DNA of 64,000 nt from Tupaia tana (GCA_026018925.1 JAKSZU010000005.1:80742398-80806397), one strand, 5' to 3'; positions 1 to 11,113 are shown, counted from the first letter of the stretch. The notes: generated by a model not told the origin, from the sequence alone. Numbers and translations are program-made.

Positions 1-43
1 ACGTGCCCTATAGCAAAAACCTCTCCAAAAGAAAAAAAAAATT
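1..43 (+). mobile_element. tRNA-derived SINE, 3' tail only (young group)
   Basis: The window opens inside a SINE. Only the terminal CCCTATAGCAAAAACCTCTCC element and its A-rich tail are visible. Identified by comparison with the full copies in this window. Confidence 0.85.
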
Positions 44-281
44 AAAAATGTATTAAAATACCTATTAATACCTACTTAATGACTGCAGTAAGCTACATAG
101 CCCCAGAGAGGTGCTACTTTAAGTATGTTCACTTTACTCACTGAGGTTTATGACTAAAGTCAGACATGCATTTATAAATATGTATATATCAGCTGTGCTT
201 GCTACCGAAAATCTTTAAATTAATTAAGATCTTTAGTGAATCAATAAAATGTGAAAAAAAAAAGCATGGAAAACAACTTTA

Positions 282-507
282 CATGCCAGAGACAGTGTGG
301 GAAAAGAGGGGGAGTTGGCAGAGAGAGAGAGGTAGGGAATCAAGGGGGAGGGAATCAAGAAACAGAAAATTATTTGTTGATAACCTGTGTGGTAATATCA
401 TTGATTGAGCCAAAAACAATATATACTGAATGGAAAATCTCGTTTTGTTACCGTATTGGTGGACAGTGAATGACTATAAATAAATATATTAATTAAAAAA
501 ATAAAAT
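282..507 (+). mobile_element. L1 3' UTR fragment
   Basis: The motifs GACAGTGTGGG, GGGAATCAAG, TTGTTGATAACCTGTGTGG and an A-rich end recur in the 3' UTR of the L1 at 16.1-17.0 kb (opposite strand) and at 32.1 kb. This is a 5'-truncated L1 end with no ORF. Confidence 0.7.
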
Positions 508-519
508 TTAAGGCTCAAT

Positions 520-735
520 CTCTGTAGCATGCTGGATTGCAGAGCTGAAAGGTACATGTCAACATGGTTCATGTCCTCAGCCCTGTCAGCCTAAAAATAT
601 GCTGGATGAATGTAAAGACATCCAACATACTGGCAGCCTGGAGGATTAAAGGGAGAGGATCTTGGTGTAACCAAGGCTTCACTAGGCATGGTGTTTCTCT
701 CTCTCTCACTCGCACATGAACATGTGCTCCATAAT
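520..735 (+). mobile_element. Very diverged tRNA-derived SINE
   Basis: Faint SINE layout: a B-box-like GGTTCATGTCC, then a purine-rich stretch, a TCTCTCTCTC tract and an end resembling GCACATGAACATGTGCTCC. Much decayed, so the boundaries are approximate. Confidence 0.45.
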
Positions 736-779
736 GAATTATAAATTAATTAATTAATGTTTAGCTTTTAATAAATAGG

Positions 780-1320
780 TTGATACTGACTCAGATTCTC
801 CGATTCTTTTTTGCTGTTTAAGCACATATTAGGTAGACACAATACTAAGGTCAACTTGAGATTCTAATATTATTTGGTACTAAGGAGGTTTGTCCTTTGT
901 ATTATTTACCAGATTGCTTATAGTTGTCTTACTTTGGTAGGAATATAAGATATCTGTTGGTATAAAAATTTAGAGTATGTATTTGTGCTTTTTATTTATT
1001 TCTAAAAATACTTTATAGTACAAAAATGATGTTCTATTATGCATTTACTATATGCATACACTTAAATGGTATATAGAACTTTATTTGTATAAAAACACTC
1101 TTGGTTTATTACAGTTTATCAAGCAGAATCTTCCCACTAATGAAAATCATTTAGATGAAAGCGATTTGAGGTATTACATGAAACAATCCATATAAATGGT
1201 TTCAGCAGCTACAAAGTGAGTGGTGAAGTAGTAAGAACAGAAATGAAACCTGATCATCTGAGCACAGGTTTGAGAAATCAAAAGAAGAGGCATGAAAGTG
1301 TGTAGAACTAATGTGGTATT
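780..1320. other. Unassigned AT-rich sequence
   Basis: No gene, RNA or recognisable repeat seen. Confidence 0.5.
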
Positions 1321-1321
1321 C

Positions 1322-1481
1322 TTTTTTTTAAGAATTATTTTACTTTACTTATTTTAATTTGACCAGAGAGGGAAGAGAGAGAGAGAAGTGAGAAAACAAA
1401 ATGTCAGGTCCAGACTTGAACCACCATCAGCATGTGGGAGTCCAGCTCCATTAATCAACATGCCATCTGCTGGCTCCTCAG
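1322..1481 (-). mobile_element. Short-type tRNA-derived SINE
   Basis: Reads on the minus strand from the right: GGAGCCAGCAGATGGCATG head, damaged B box, short body and pyrimidine tract. Its 5' end carries a CTCF-like core at 1458-1473 (13 of 16 positions of CCASYAGRKGGCRSYR). Confidence 0.75.
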
Positions 1482-1754
1482 TGTGATATTTTTAACAAGA
1501 GGTTCTGGAAATGTTATTCTTGGAGTGACCGTGTGAATTTGAGTGAGAGGTACCCCATTACAGACTGCATTGAAGGAAAAGAAAAGATGAACAGTAGTAA
1601 GTTTGCAGAACAGAGGTGCACAAAATCAGAATTATCATCAACATTTCCTCCCCCCAAGAAAACATTACTTTTGAGTCAAGCAATTATATTTCACTTTAGA
1701 CCTAATAAACTAGGTATCTTGAACTAAGAAACCCTTAAAGTAAGGATACTTTAA

Positions 1755-1957
1755 AGCAGTGCGAGGTAGGGAATCGAGGGAAGAAAAGAAAGAAGTAAAA
1801 CAGTTATGAAACACAAAATGGAAAATTATCGGTTGAAGGTAATAGGTATGGTAGTATCTTTGATTGGGCCAATATTCAGTGTATTCTGAATGGAAAATTT
1901 TATTTTTTGTGCTGTAATGATATACGGTGAATTATTGTAAAATTAAAAAAAAAAAGC
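1755..1957 (+). mobile_element. L1 3' UTR fragment
   Basis: Contains GGGAATCGAGGG, a diverged form of the TTATCTGTTGATAAC segment, TTCTGAATGGAAAATTTT and an 11-A tail, the same order as at 282-507. 5'-truncated and non-coding. Confidence 0.6.
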
Positions 1958-1979
1958 TTCACTCTATCTGGATATAAAT

Positions 1980-2530
1980 GTCATTCCTGACTCAAAAATA
2001 CAATACATTACAAAATGACGAGAAAAATCCATAAATCACTTCTATAAGAAGAAACAGAAAATGAAAATCCAAACAATTTTATTAATGAGAATCTCCCCAG
2101 CCATGAAGGAGAAGAACATAATACTCTTATCTGGATTATATGTCATTAAACAGACATTCTCAGTTATGAAATGACTCCTCAGATCACAATTAAGATTGAT
2201 ATACAGCCACATAAATAAAGGAAACCTTAGAGGTGTGAGAGTTTACATAGCCATGGGGTCATTGCATTCACTGAAAGGGAGAATTTTATTTGCTTGAAGA
2301 ATTATTACATTTATACTAATATGAAGCAGCATGAGTCATTGAATCTTATATTAACATTGGAGTCACGCTGTTATATCAACTCCATTTCCTTCAGCACACA
2401 CTGATACCAATTTGACTTTAAAAACATTCCCTAAAGATTTTTAAATAAACATTGTTCATATGTTAGAATGGAAGATTCATCTACTTTAAAAATTAAATAC
2501 AAAAAATAGATTCAGTGAGTCAACAGTTAA
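1980..2530. other. Unassigned AT-rich sequence
   Basis: No gene or repeat recognised. Confidence 0.5.
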
Positions 2531-2544
2531 TAAACAGGCAGGGT

Positions 2545-2750
2545 TTTTTTTATTTTTTGAGAGATTAAGGGGCAGAGACATTTACAGGACAAAGAAACGT
2601 GTTACTATCTGTTGATGATAACACGTATAGTGTTACCAACTGGACTGGTGAGAAATGTATTCATGTTGGAACATTCACTTTATAGGCTAAATGATGTATG
2701 TGATTGAATGTATAGAAGCAATTAAAATAAATAATACATATATTTTAAAA
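2545..2750 (+). mobile_element. L1 3' end
   Basis: Shares the order 'TATCTGTTGATGATA ... CAACTGGACTGG ... GAGAAATGT ... GATTGAATGTATAGAAG' with the copies near 20.7 and 53.1 kb. It ends in an A-rich tract. Confidence 0.65.
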
Positions 2751-2754
2751 AGGC

Positions 2755-3160
2755 AATAAAAATATTAAGATTGTGCATTGAGGCACACCTGCATTGATTT
2801 GGAAATGTCATACTTTAGTCTTTATTAAGTGACAAAGCATTTCTAAAATATTTTTTTCACATAAATATTAACCATAATTGACAATTGGTAATAAGACCTT
2901 CCTCTACCTCATTAGTACTCTACTTTGACCATTGGCTTCAAGTGCAAAAACATCACTTTATTTCATCACAATCATCTTCCCAATTTTGTGTCAACGAATC
3001 AAGAATTTGTAAAAGGTTTTTAATAATTCAAAATTCTAGAGATCAAGTGGCTGCCATAATCTTTTGGACCAATAGTTGACCTTAAGAAAGTGCTGGGTCT
3101 CATGTTTACTCTTAAAAACTAGAGCAGCTAGTGAGAAACAAGGTAGATCAGTGGTATCAT
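2755..3160. other. Unassigned sequence
   Basis: AT-rich; nothing coding or repeated recognised. Confidence 0.45.
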
Positions 3161-3166
3161 TTATTT

Positions 3167-3221
3167 CCCAGAAGGACGTAGTGTCCTTTCCCAGAAGGAC
3201 GTAGTGTCCTTTCCCAGAAAG
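3167..3221. repeat. Short tandem repeat, 23-bp unit x 2.4
   Basis: Two exact copies of a 23-bp unit (3167-3189 and 3190-3212) plus a partial third. Each unit contains the inverted pair AAGGAC/GTCCTT. Confidence 0.9.
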
Positions 3222-3282
3222 AAATGATGGAGCATTAAAAGTCAAAACACCACAGACTTCTGACTAAAAAGATAGTCTTCCA

Positions 3283-3553
3283 GGGAACCAGCAGTTAGCA
3301 AAATGGCTATCTCGCTGGACTCTCATGTAGTCGACTGCAGTTCGCGTCCTGGACCCGGTGGCTTAAAACTCACGCCAGGCACGTGTGCATGCATGCCCAA
3401 GATCCCGAGAGGAGAATGGAGGAGAAGGGATTGCAGCGTGACCATCCCCCCTGGGGGGTGATTTCTTGCTTTCTGTCTCTCTGTCTCTCTCTGTCTGTCT
3501 GGCGAGCGCACGCTCCCTATAGCGAAAACCTCCCCCCACAAAAAAAAAAAAAT
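3283..3553 (+). mobile_element. tRNA-derived SINE, young, full length
   Basis: Starts GGGAACCAGCAGTTAGC, has B box GTTCGCGTCC, the CCCCCCTGGGGGG palindrome, a TCTCTGTC tract and an A tail. Flanked by the direct repeat AAAGATAGTCTTCCA (before 3283 and from about 3554), a target-site duplication of L1-type retroposition. Confidence 0.95.
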
Positions 3554-3919
3554 TAAAGATAGTCTTCCACTATGAATTTTAAATAGGTGATTTTGGAAGC
3601 CATAATCTAGGAGAAAGGTTAAAGAACTAGTCATTTTGGGAAACTGGAAGAGGTACGGGGAGAATGAAATAAACTGTTTAGAAAATAGTATAAAATTTGT
3701 TTTTAATTATATTCAATACAAAAAGAAACCAACCTAAAAGCAAATGACTAAATAATGTTATTCTCTCTGAAAGATACTACGATATGTGCTATACTATGCT
3801 GAAGATTCTGTCTATTATTTTTCAAGGCTGGGTACATTGTTTGAGGCTTTAATTAATAGCTACATGAAATTCCCCCAAATGCTTGGGAAGAATCAGTATT
3901 TCACTCAACCTTCTGGAGA

Positions 3920-4038
3920 AGCACAGAGAGAGAGAGGGAAAGTGAGAAAGCAAACCACCAGGTCTGGGACTTGAACTGTTGTCAGCCATGTGGGACTGTC
4001 CAGTGCCTTAACCGCCACATCACCCGCTGGCCCCCCTT
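3920..4038 (-). mobile_element. Short-type tRNA-derived SINE
   Basis: Minus-strand head GGGGGGCCAGCGGGTGATGTGG, B-box-like GTTCAAGTCC and a GA-rich (TC on minus) end. About 120 bp, without the long middle body. Confidence 0.8.
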
Positions 4039-4239
4039 GTCTTAAATTTTAATTATAATGAAGCACTTCCTGTTTATTTACCAAATTTCTTAATTCAAAA
4101 ACACAATGAATGAATTTAAATCTTTTATTTCATTTTACTATTGATAGATACAAAAATAATGGAGCATTATTTATATAGATTTAAATAGATTCTGTATGGT
4201 GACGTCTATATTCTCTTATCTTGTATAATTCTAAGAATA

Positions 4240-4398
4240 ATACTTTCTAGGACATACTATTTTTTATTCTCATTTTTGTGGTAACAACACTGAAACATGG
4301 AGAGATTAATTCATGTTACCAAAGTCACACAATTAGCAATTAGTGGGACTCAGATTTCAAGCTTAAGTAATCCAACATCAGAATGATTACTTCTCAAG
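4240..4398 (-). mobile_element. MIR fragment
   Basis: The stretch ACTGAAACATGGAGAGATTAA, 'CCAAAGTCACACAATTAGCAA' (read with a gap) and GACTCAGATTTCAAGC parallels the antisense MIR core (GAGGAAACTGAGGCACAGAG; AAGGTCACACAGCTAGTAAG). Ancient mammalian SINE. Confidence 0.7.
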
Positions 4399-4399
4399 T

Positions 4400-4730
4400 A
4401 CTTTGCTGTAGATACAGCTCCTGGGAGAACAAAACATGATGTTTATACACATGTATCTGTTAATACAAATATAGCCCTTACATAAATATTTTTGACAGTG
4501 GAAAGGAAGTTAGTCTTGGGATACAAAATCTCAAAAAATTTATAAAAAGTTATGAAGGTGGAAAGTAGTTCCATATATCCCAGGTAATAGGGTTTTACTA
4601 GTTTCAAATTCCTAATGAAAGCATACTAGAAATTACTAGCTGAATTGTGCAAGGAACCAATTGATTTTAAGATATACTAGAATATCTACTATACTAGTTT
4701 CCTGTTGATACTATAAATATCTACCACTGA
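4400..4730. other. Unassigned sequence
   Basis: AT-rich; no feature recognised. Confidence 0.45.
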
Positions 4731-4732
4731 AA

Positions 4733-4981
4733 GGGCCAGGAGGTGGCATGGTGGTTAAGTAGGCTGGATCCCACATGGCCAACTCTGCAGTTCAAGTCCT
4801 GGACCCAGAGGCCTGAAAATACACCTGGTGCATATGTGTGCCCAAAATCTTGAGAGGAGAATAGAGAAAATAGGCTGTGGCATAGCCATATCCCTTGGGT
4901 GGTAATTTCTAACTTTTTCTCATTCTCTGTCTTCTCTCCAGCAAGCACACATGCTCTATGAGAAAAAAAAAATCTAAAAAA
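4733..4981 (+). mobile_element. tRNA-derived SINE, older group
   Basis: Head GGGCCAGGAGGTGGCATGGTGG with A box TGGCATGGTGG, decayed B box AGTTCAAGTCC, body and A tail. A TA/CA microsatellite grew directly from its tail. Confidence 0.9.
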
Positions 4982-5049
4982 TATATATACACACATACAC
5001 ATATACACTAACACACACGCACATCCACACACATATACATACACACACA
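4982..5049. repeat. TA/CA microsatellite
   Basis: Imperfect alternating TA and CA runs that abut the A tail of the SINE ending at 4981. Confidence 0.9.
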
Positions 5050-5391
5050 GCAGCAGTAGCTTATTAAAAAGACTATATATTGTGGAATTTATCCCAGGAA
5101 TGCAAAGGAAATCCAACATATGAAAATCAATCCATGTAATGCACTGTATTTATAGAACAATTTCATAGAGTAAAGGAAAAAACAATAATCTTAATAATGC
5201 AGAAAAAGTGTTTGAAAATTCAATGCCATCTAATGGTGAAAAAAGGAAAAAAAAATCAGCAAAGCAGGGGTAGAAACTTTCTCAATATGATGACAGACAT
5301 TTATGAAAAACCTACAGCTGACATCATACTCAGTGATGAAGGACTGAAATCTTTTTCTCTAAGATGAGGAATAGAAGTATGGCCATGTTTT

Positions 5392-5483
5392 TAAACCTTT
5401 TTTTTAATTATTTTTTAAAATATTACATTTCATCACATATATCTTTACAGTGTATAACATTTCTTTTTCCAACATGATGACCA
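5392..5483 (-). mobile_element. Short L1 3' tail inserted in older L1
   Basis: T-rich start then CATCACATATATCTTTACAG, like the L1 3' ends on minus at 32.1 and 59.1 kb. The flanks AGTATGGCCATGTTTTT and AGTGTGGCCATTTTC look like a diverged target-site duplication. Confidence 0.55.
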
Positions 5484-6138
5484 AGTGTGGCCATTTTCAT
5501 TGGTAGCTCTGGGTGGAACTAATAGGCAAGAACAAAAAATAATACAAGGCATCCTAATCAGAAATGAAGAAGTAGAACTATATTCACAGATGGTATGATC
5601 TCATATACAGAAAATCTAAAGAACCCACAAAAACTATTGGGACTAATAAACAAATTCAGCAAATTACAGGATATAATGCCAATACCAAAAGTCAGTTTTC
5701 TTTCCATAAATCAGCAATGGACAACTGAAAAGAACATTAGGGAAATAGTTACATTTACAGTTACATCAGAAGGAAAGAAATACTTAGAAAGAAATTTAAG
5801 AAGTTGACAGACATATATTGAAAACTAGTATTGGTAAAGAAAATTAAAGAACTAAATAATTGGCAAGATATTCTGTGATTATGTCTGCAAGAAAATGGGG
5901 AGTCCTGAAAAAGTTTGTTAAAATGTTTGTTATGAACAACTATTCATAAATTCTTAAGTTTTATACCAAAATAAACTCTTGAATTCCATTTTTCTTTCTT
6001 AAAAACAAAGAATATAGATGGAGAAGTCACACTGTTTGATTTCAAAACCTACTACAAGGCTACATTAATCAAAATAGCATGGTACTAGCATTGGATAGAC
6101 ACATAGATCAATGGAATACAACTAAAAGTCCAGAAATA

Positions 6139-6343
6139 GGGACCAGAAAATAGGGTAATGATTACGTCACTGGACTGCCACATGGTTGACTGTGGTTTGA
6201 GTCCCAGTCCTGGCAGCTTAAAAAAGAACTCATGTAGGCCTCATGTGGATATGTGCCCAAAATCCTGAGAGGAGAATGGAGGAGAAATAATTGTAGCATT
6301 GCTGTCCCCCTTCTTTCTCAAAAAAAAAAAAAAAAAAAAAAAA
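6139..6343 (+). mobile_element. tRNA-derived SINE, internally deleted
   Basis: Head GGGACCAGAAAATAGGGTAATG, B box GGTTTGAGTCCC, then a shortened body lacking the TCTCTGTC tract. Near-duplicate flanks AGTCCAGAAATAG / AGTCTAGAAATAAG mark the insertion into L1. Confidence 0.85.
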
Positions 6344-7059
6344 TCAGTCTAGAAATAAGTGCATGTTTTAGTTTAGTATTAGAATTATTACTGAGATAAC
6401 AAATAAATATATCTATGATCAATTGATTTTTCTATAAAGTACCATGACCACCTTATGAATAAAGAATAGTCTCTTCAACAAATGGTGCTGAGACAACTGA
6501 TTTTCATAGGCAAAAGACTGAAGTTGTACCCTTATCTAATACTGTATACAAAAAAAAAAAAAACTCAAAAAAGATGAACTAAATATATGAGCTAAAACAA
6601 TAAAAACCCTTAGAAGAAAAGGATAAATCTTCGGAAATTTGGAGCGGGTAAAGTTTTTTTTTTAAATCTAACAACAAAGTTCCACACAATCAAGAAACAA
6701 GAAAAAAAGTGGACTGCATCAAAAATTTTTTAAAAAGTACATAAAAGGCAATATCAAAACAATGAAAGGCAGCCATAGAATGGAGAAAAATATTTTTAAA
6801 TCATATATCTGATAAGAGTCTTGTAACTGAAATATATTACATCCTCTTACAATAATCGTCAATCAAAAGAAAAATTGGGACAAAAATCTTGAATGGCTAT
6901 TTTATTAATGAAGATATACAAATGATGAACAAACACATGATTTTCAATGTTACTCATCATTAGGGAAATGCAAATCAAAATCACAGTGAAATATCATTTT
7001 ATGTCCTCTAGAATGGTAGTTGTAAAAAAAAAGTGAAAAAATAGATATGAAAAACATTG

Positions 7060-7330
7060 GGGAACCAGCAGTTAGCGTAATGGCTATGTCGCTGGACTCC
7101 CACGTAGTCGGCCGCGGTTCGCGTCTCGGACCCGGTGGCTTACAACTCACGCCGGGCGCGTGTGCGTGCGTGCCCAAGATCCCGAGAGGAGAAGGGAGGA
7201 GAAGGGATTGCGGCGTGACCATCCCCCCTGGGGGGTGATTTCTCGCTTTCTGTCTTTATGTCTCTCTCTGTCTGTCTGGCGAGCGCACGCGCCCTATAGC
7301 GAAAAAACCTCTCCAAAAAAAAAAAAAAAA
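7060..7330 (+). mobile_element. tRNA-derived SINE, young, full length
   Basis: Near-consensus copy with TTAGCGTAATGGC, GGTTCGCGTC, the palindrome CCCCCCTGGGGGG and GCGCACGCGCCCTATAGCG. Target-site duplication AAAACATTG at 7051-7059 and 7331-7339. Confidence 0.95.
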
Positions 7331-7345
7331 AAAACATTGAACCCT

Positions 7346-7599
7346 GGGGCCAGAAGTTGGCACAGTGGTTAAGATAATGGACTCCCATATGGCTGACCAT
7401 GGTCTAAGCTCTGGATCCGGTGGCTTGAAACCCACACCGGGTGCATGTTCATGCATGCCAAAAATCCTAAAAGATGAATGGAGGAGAAGAGATTGTGACT
7501 TGATGATCCCCCACAGGAGGTGATTTCTCACTTTTCCTCTCACTGTCTCTGTCTCTCCGATGAACACATACACCCTATGGTCAAAACCTTAAAAAAAAT
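7346..7599 (+). mobile_element. tRNA-derived SINE, older group
   Basis: Head GGGGCCAGAAGTTGGCACAG, A box TGGCACAGTGG, damaged B box, body, CCTATGGTCAAAACC end and A tail. It sits six bases after the duplicated site of the younger SINE. Confidence 0.92.
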
Positions 7600-7699
7600 A
7601 AGTGGAAATCCTAATACATTGCCTTTGAGAAGAGAAAATGGTGAAGACACAGTTAAAATAGTCTGGCAACAGCTTGCTAACCACTAATAAGCATGCCCT

Positions 7700-8760
7700 A
7701 TTTGTTCTATTTTAGTGAATTTATTTATAATTATTTCACATATTTGATTACAGGACTTTTTAATTGGGGACAGTGATCATTAATCCATTAATATTTACTT
7801 CTTTGGATAGAAAGTTAAATAATTGAGCATTTAAAAAATAACTGAATCATTATTTTCAAGAATATTGCCCTAGCAATGAAAAGATTTGAAATACAATATT
7901 TTCATATATATATATATATATATATAATTTTCATCTCTACCTTATTTTCTTAACCCACTTACATTAATTCCATCTGATTCCATCACATTTTCAATTAAAA
8001 TATATCTGGATTCTGTTTCCTTTTCTTTAATTGGTTTGCCTCCACCCTGAGGCAGACCCTTATCTCACTCCAGGATGATTGCATTAGTTTCTTGTTCTCT
8101 CTGATTTAAAGTCTTTCCATTTCAACTCATTTGACATAGTTCTGCCAGATTAAGCTTCCTAAAATACAGCTTTTACATATTTTTCTCTGCTTTAAATTCT
8201 ACAATGACCCCCTGTGTCCTCATAAAGTCCAATTTCAATTGTGTGGCACTTTTTTTTTTCCCGCAAGTTTGTGTTTTTACCTGTACAACCAATATCTTTT
8301 ACTCTTTTAAGTATTTGCTCTCATTTTATGATGGCTGATTTAAATAGAAGACTATGCAAAGGCAGGCATGTGCTATATGTAAGAATTTGGTTGATCTCTG
8401 GAGTCAGAAATTATATAATTGAGTCCCAAATGTAGAAATTACACTTTGAAACATTGACAGAGTAAAAAATGATTAAAGCATAGTGGGTTATTATATGTTA
8501 CGCACAGTAAAGAAATGAGTGAATACCACCTTGTAGGTACCATCATGGTACCTTGCTCATGGCAGAACAAGAAGATAGTATTTTAGGCCAAATATTTTTA
8601 AGATAATTATGACTCTGTCCTTTATCTTTCTCTCTATTATCGTGTACAACTTTATCAAAGAGTGGAATGCATGTGAAAAATGGTCTTCATGACCTCCTTC
8701 TCAGGTCAGGAGCACTATATATTCCTGATCATTAACTATAGCTTGAATTCAAAAACCTGA
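7700..8760. other. Unassigned region with a TA repeat
   Basis: Contains (TA)n at 7904-7926. The part 8090-8255 (GATTAAGCTTCCTAAAATAC; ATAAAGTCCAATTTC) resembles a common ancient mammalian repeat that I cannot name. 8385-8440 is weakly MIR-like. No exon seen. Confidence 0.45.
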
Positions 8761-8766
8761 CACAAT

Positions 8767-8965
8767 GGGGCTAAGCAGGTGGTATATGTTTAAGGTACTG
8801 GATTCTCACATGGCCGACCACAGTTTGAGTCCCCTACCCAGTGGCTTGAAACACACTGGGCACATGTGCATGCATGTCGAAGAGGAGAAAGGAGGAAAAG
8901 AGACTGTGGTATGATCATCCCCCTAGGAGGTAAGTGGTGAATTTTCACTTTGTCTCTTTCAGAGA
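8767..8965 (+). mobile_element. tRNA-derived SINE, older, 3'-shortened
   Basis: Head GGGGCTAAGCAGGTGGTATATG, B-box-like AGTTTGAGTCCCC, shortened body and CATCCCCCTAGGAGG. Decayed at its 3' end. Confidence 0.8.
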
Positions 8966-8969
8966 TTGG

Positions 8970-9380
8970 GAAATACCTATTATTTTGTACAATTTTATCA
9001 TAAGTGTGTTTATTACTTTCTCCTTAGAAAACCTTAGTAGGAATTAATTCTAAAATATAAATTGTTACCATATTTTCATCTTTTTTAAGAAATAAATTGC
9101 CAGCATTGATCATTTCCCATATCAGCCAGTTCAGTTAGTTTACTTTTAGAACAGAATTATCTTTAACTGTAGGAGGGGGGGAGCATCTTATCTTACCTAT
9201 CCTATTCCAAAATTTTACTCACAAGAAGTAATTATATTGGTCTAATAACCAGTTAGTTAACATCATACTATATTTCTCTATTTAAGTTTGATTACTTCTT
9301 CCTTCACTGAATTAGAGCTATGCTGAGTACTAATAACAGTCACTTTTAATGATGAAGAAGTAAAAGCTTTGTCTTTTTCC
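8970..9380. other. Unassigned AT-rich sequence
   Basis: No gene or repeat recognised. Confidence 0.45.
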
Positions 9381-9384
9381 TTTC

Positions 9385-9626
9385 TTTTTTTTTTTTTAAG
9401 ACTACTCCCCCCGCCATAGGGTCTGTTTGCTTGCCAGAGAAAGGTGGAGACAGAGACAGAGAAAGAGAAAGTGAGAAAATCACCCCACAGAAGGGATGGT
9501 CATAACACTATCACTTCTCCTTCATTCTCCTCTGGGCATTTTGAGAATGCACACACGCAGGTGTTCGAACCACGGTTGGCCATATGGGAGTCCAGTGCCT
9601 TAACTACCATGACACTAACTGCCCCT
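9385..9626 (-). mobile_element. tRNA-derived SINE, older group
   Basis: T tract on the left, then the body in reverse and B-box complement TTCGAACCACGG near 9565. The head complement ends in AACTGCCCCT. Confidence 0.88.
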
Positions 9627-9833
9627 GAAGGCTTTCCCTTCTATTTTTCCAAATATGTGGTTTTTCTGTTACAGAAGTAGAGAGAAAAATACCATATTCC
9701 AAAATTTCTATTTATTTTCTTTGTTATTAATACACACAGAAATAAATCAGAAGATGTCTTTTCATAGCCTGAGTGAAGTGGAAGTTGAAATACATTCCTT
9801 CATAACACTTTTTCTTTTAAAAGTAAAATTACA

Positions 9834-10107
9834 GGGACCAGCAGTTAGCATAATGGCTATGTCGCTGGACTCCCATGTAGTCTACCATGGTTCGTATCCT
9901 GGACCCAGTGGCTTAAAACTCACACCGGGTGCGTGTGCAGGTGTGCCCAAGTTCCCAAGAGGAGAATGGAGGAGAAGGGATTGCCGCATGGCCATCCCCC
10001 CGGGGGGTGATTTCTCACTTTCTATCTCTCTGTCTCTCTCTGTCTGTCTGGCGAGCGCACGCACCCTATAGCAAAAACGTCTCCAAAAAATAAAAAATAA
10101 AAAAAGG
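9834..10107 (+). mobile_element. tRNA-derived SINE, young, full length
   Basis: GGGACCAGCAGTTAGCATAATGG head, palindrome CCCCCCGGGGGG, TCTCTGTC tract and tail AAAAAATAAAAAATAAAAAA. Target-site duplication AAAATTACA on both sides. Confidence 0.95.
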
Positions 10108-10199
10108 AAAATTACAAAACAGTAGGTGACCAGATAAAATATTTTCTTTATGCCCGTGTGTGTGACACTGTAGAAAAAGGAAGGTTGACATTGAGTTCC

Positions 10200-10850
10200 C
10201 AAACATGTTTTACCTTATTCAGGCTATAGATGTTTTGTCACTTATCCCTGTTCAGGGTGAGTATTTTTCCCAAAAAATTGTTCCTTCCTGAGATAGGAAT
10301 TTATATAGCACATTTGGAAATGAACTTAAAAGGAATTTGGAATGAGAAAAAAATGTTTTTAGGGGTGGTGGATAAGGTTGGTTTATACTGAACATCATCA
10401 GGAAATATTTGAGACCAAATATTTTCCATTCTAACGAGGAAAACAAGAGCAACCTAAGGTTTGTCTTGAGTTCCAGAAGTATTCACCTTCTATTTTATTC
10501 ATCCTATCAGAGACTAATATTCTAGTCTTTCTTCTTTTCCTACCGTGGTCTGTGATGCAGAAGCTTAAGTTAATCACACTCCTTAAACATACATATTATT
10601 GTCATCAGTCCAAAGATCTTTAATTATTTTATTTGTATGTTTCTTTTATTATTTCCTTTCTTCTCCATTTATTTTTGCTTTTTAGTGCAAATCCTTTTTG
10701 CACTAAAAACGTATTATTGTTTTGAGTGTATATTTTAAATTTACATAAATGGTTTTAGTTTACAGAGTACATTATCTTTCATTTATGTTTTTTAGATCCA
10801 TTAGCATTTCTATGTGTACTTCTTTTATGGTATTTCATGGAATCTATCCA
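10200..10850. other. Unassigned sequence
   Basis: No gene or repeat recognised. A short inverted pair TAGTGCAAA/TTTGCACTA lies near 10685-10707. Confidence 0.45.
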
Positions 10851-10855
10851 AACTT

Positions 10856-11113
10856 TTTAAGAGATTTTTGCCTTATGCTATGTGTGCTCACCAGAGAGAG
10901 AGAGAGCCTATGAGAGGGAAAGTGAGAAATCACCCCCCTATGAGGTATGGGCGATGGCCACGCTACAGTTCCTTCTTTATTCTCCTCCAGGGGTCTTGGA
11001 CACAAACGCACATGCACTTGGCATGATTTTGAACTCACTGGGTCCAAGACTTGAACTGTGGTTAGTCATGTGGAAGTCCAGCGACGTAACCACTATTCCA
11101 TCTGCTCGTCCCT
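10856..11113 (-). mobile_element. tRNA-derived SINE, intermediate
   Basis: Minus-strand copy with complement of the tail motif (TTTTTGCCTTATGC), GA-rich tract, body, and head complement CCATCTGCTCGTCCC. Confidence 0.88.

Larger units (their letters stand above)
5077..7690 (+). pseudogene. Old L1 ORF2, reverse transcriptase to C-terminal part, broken
   Basis: ORF2 encodes the L1 endonuclease/reverse transcriptase. Here a decayed copy runs from the middle of the RT domain to near the C-terminus. Around 5305 it still reads KPTADIILSDE-like residues. At 5583-5597 the codons give F-T-D-G-M where the family has the catalytic FADDM box, so a catalytic aspartate is gone. The following frame (about 5595-5805) matches the LINKFSK ... 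KSVxFL stretch typical of L1 RT. Later parts (6000-6140, 6350-7050) match the ORF2 C-terminal half through many stops and frameshifts. Three SINEs and a short L1 tail are inserted in it. It is inactive, and its divergence suggests an ancient L1M-type insertion. Confidence 0.85.

Noticed and set aside
7218-7240. Transcription terminator (GC-rich palindrome)
   Set aside because: It is the conserved internal SINE palindrome, not a bacterial terminator.
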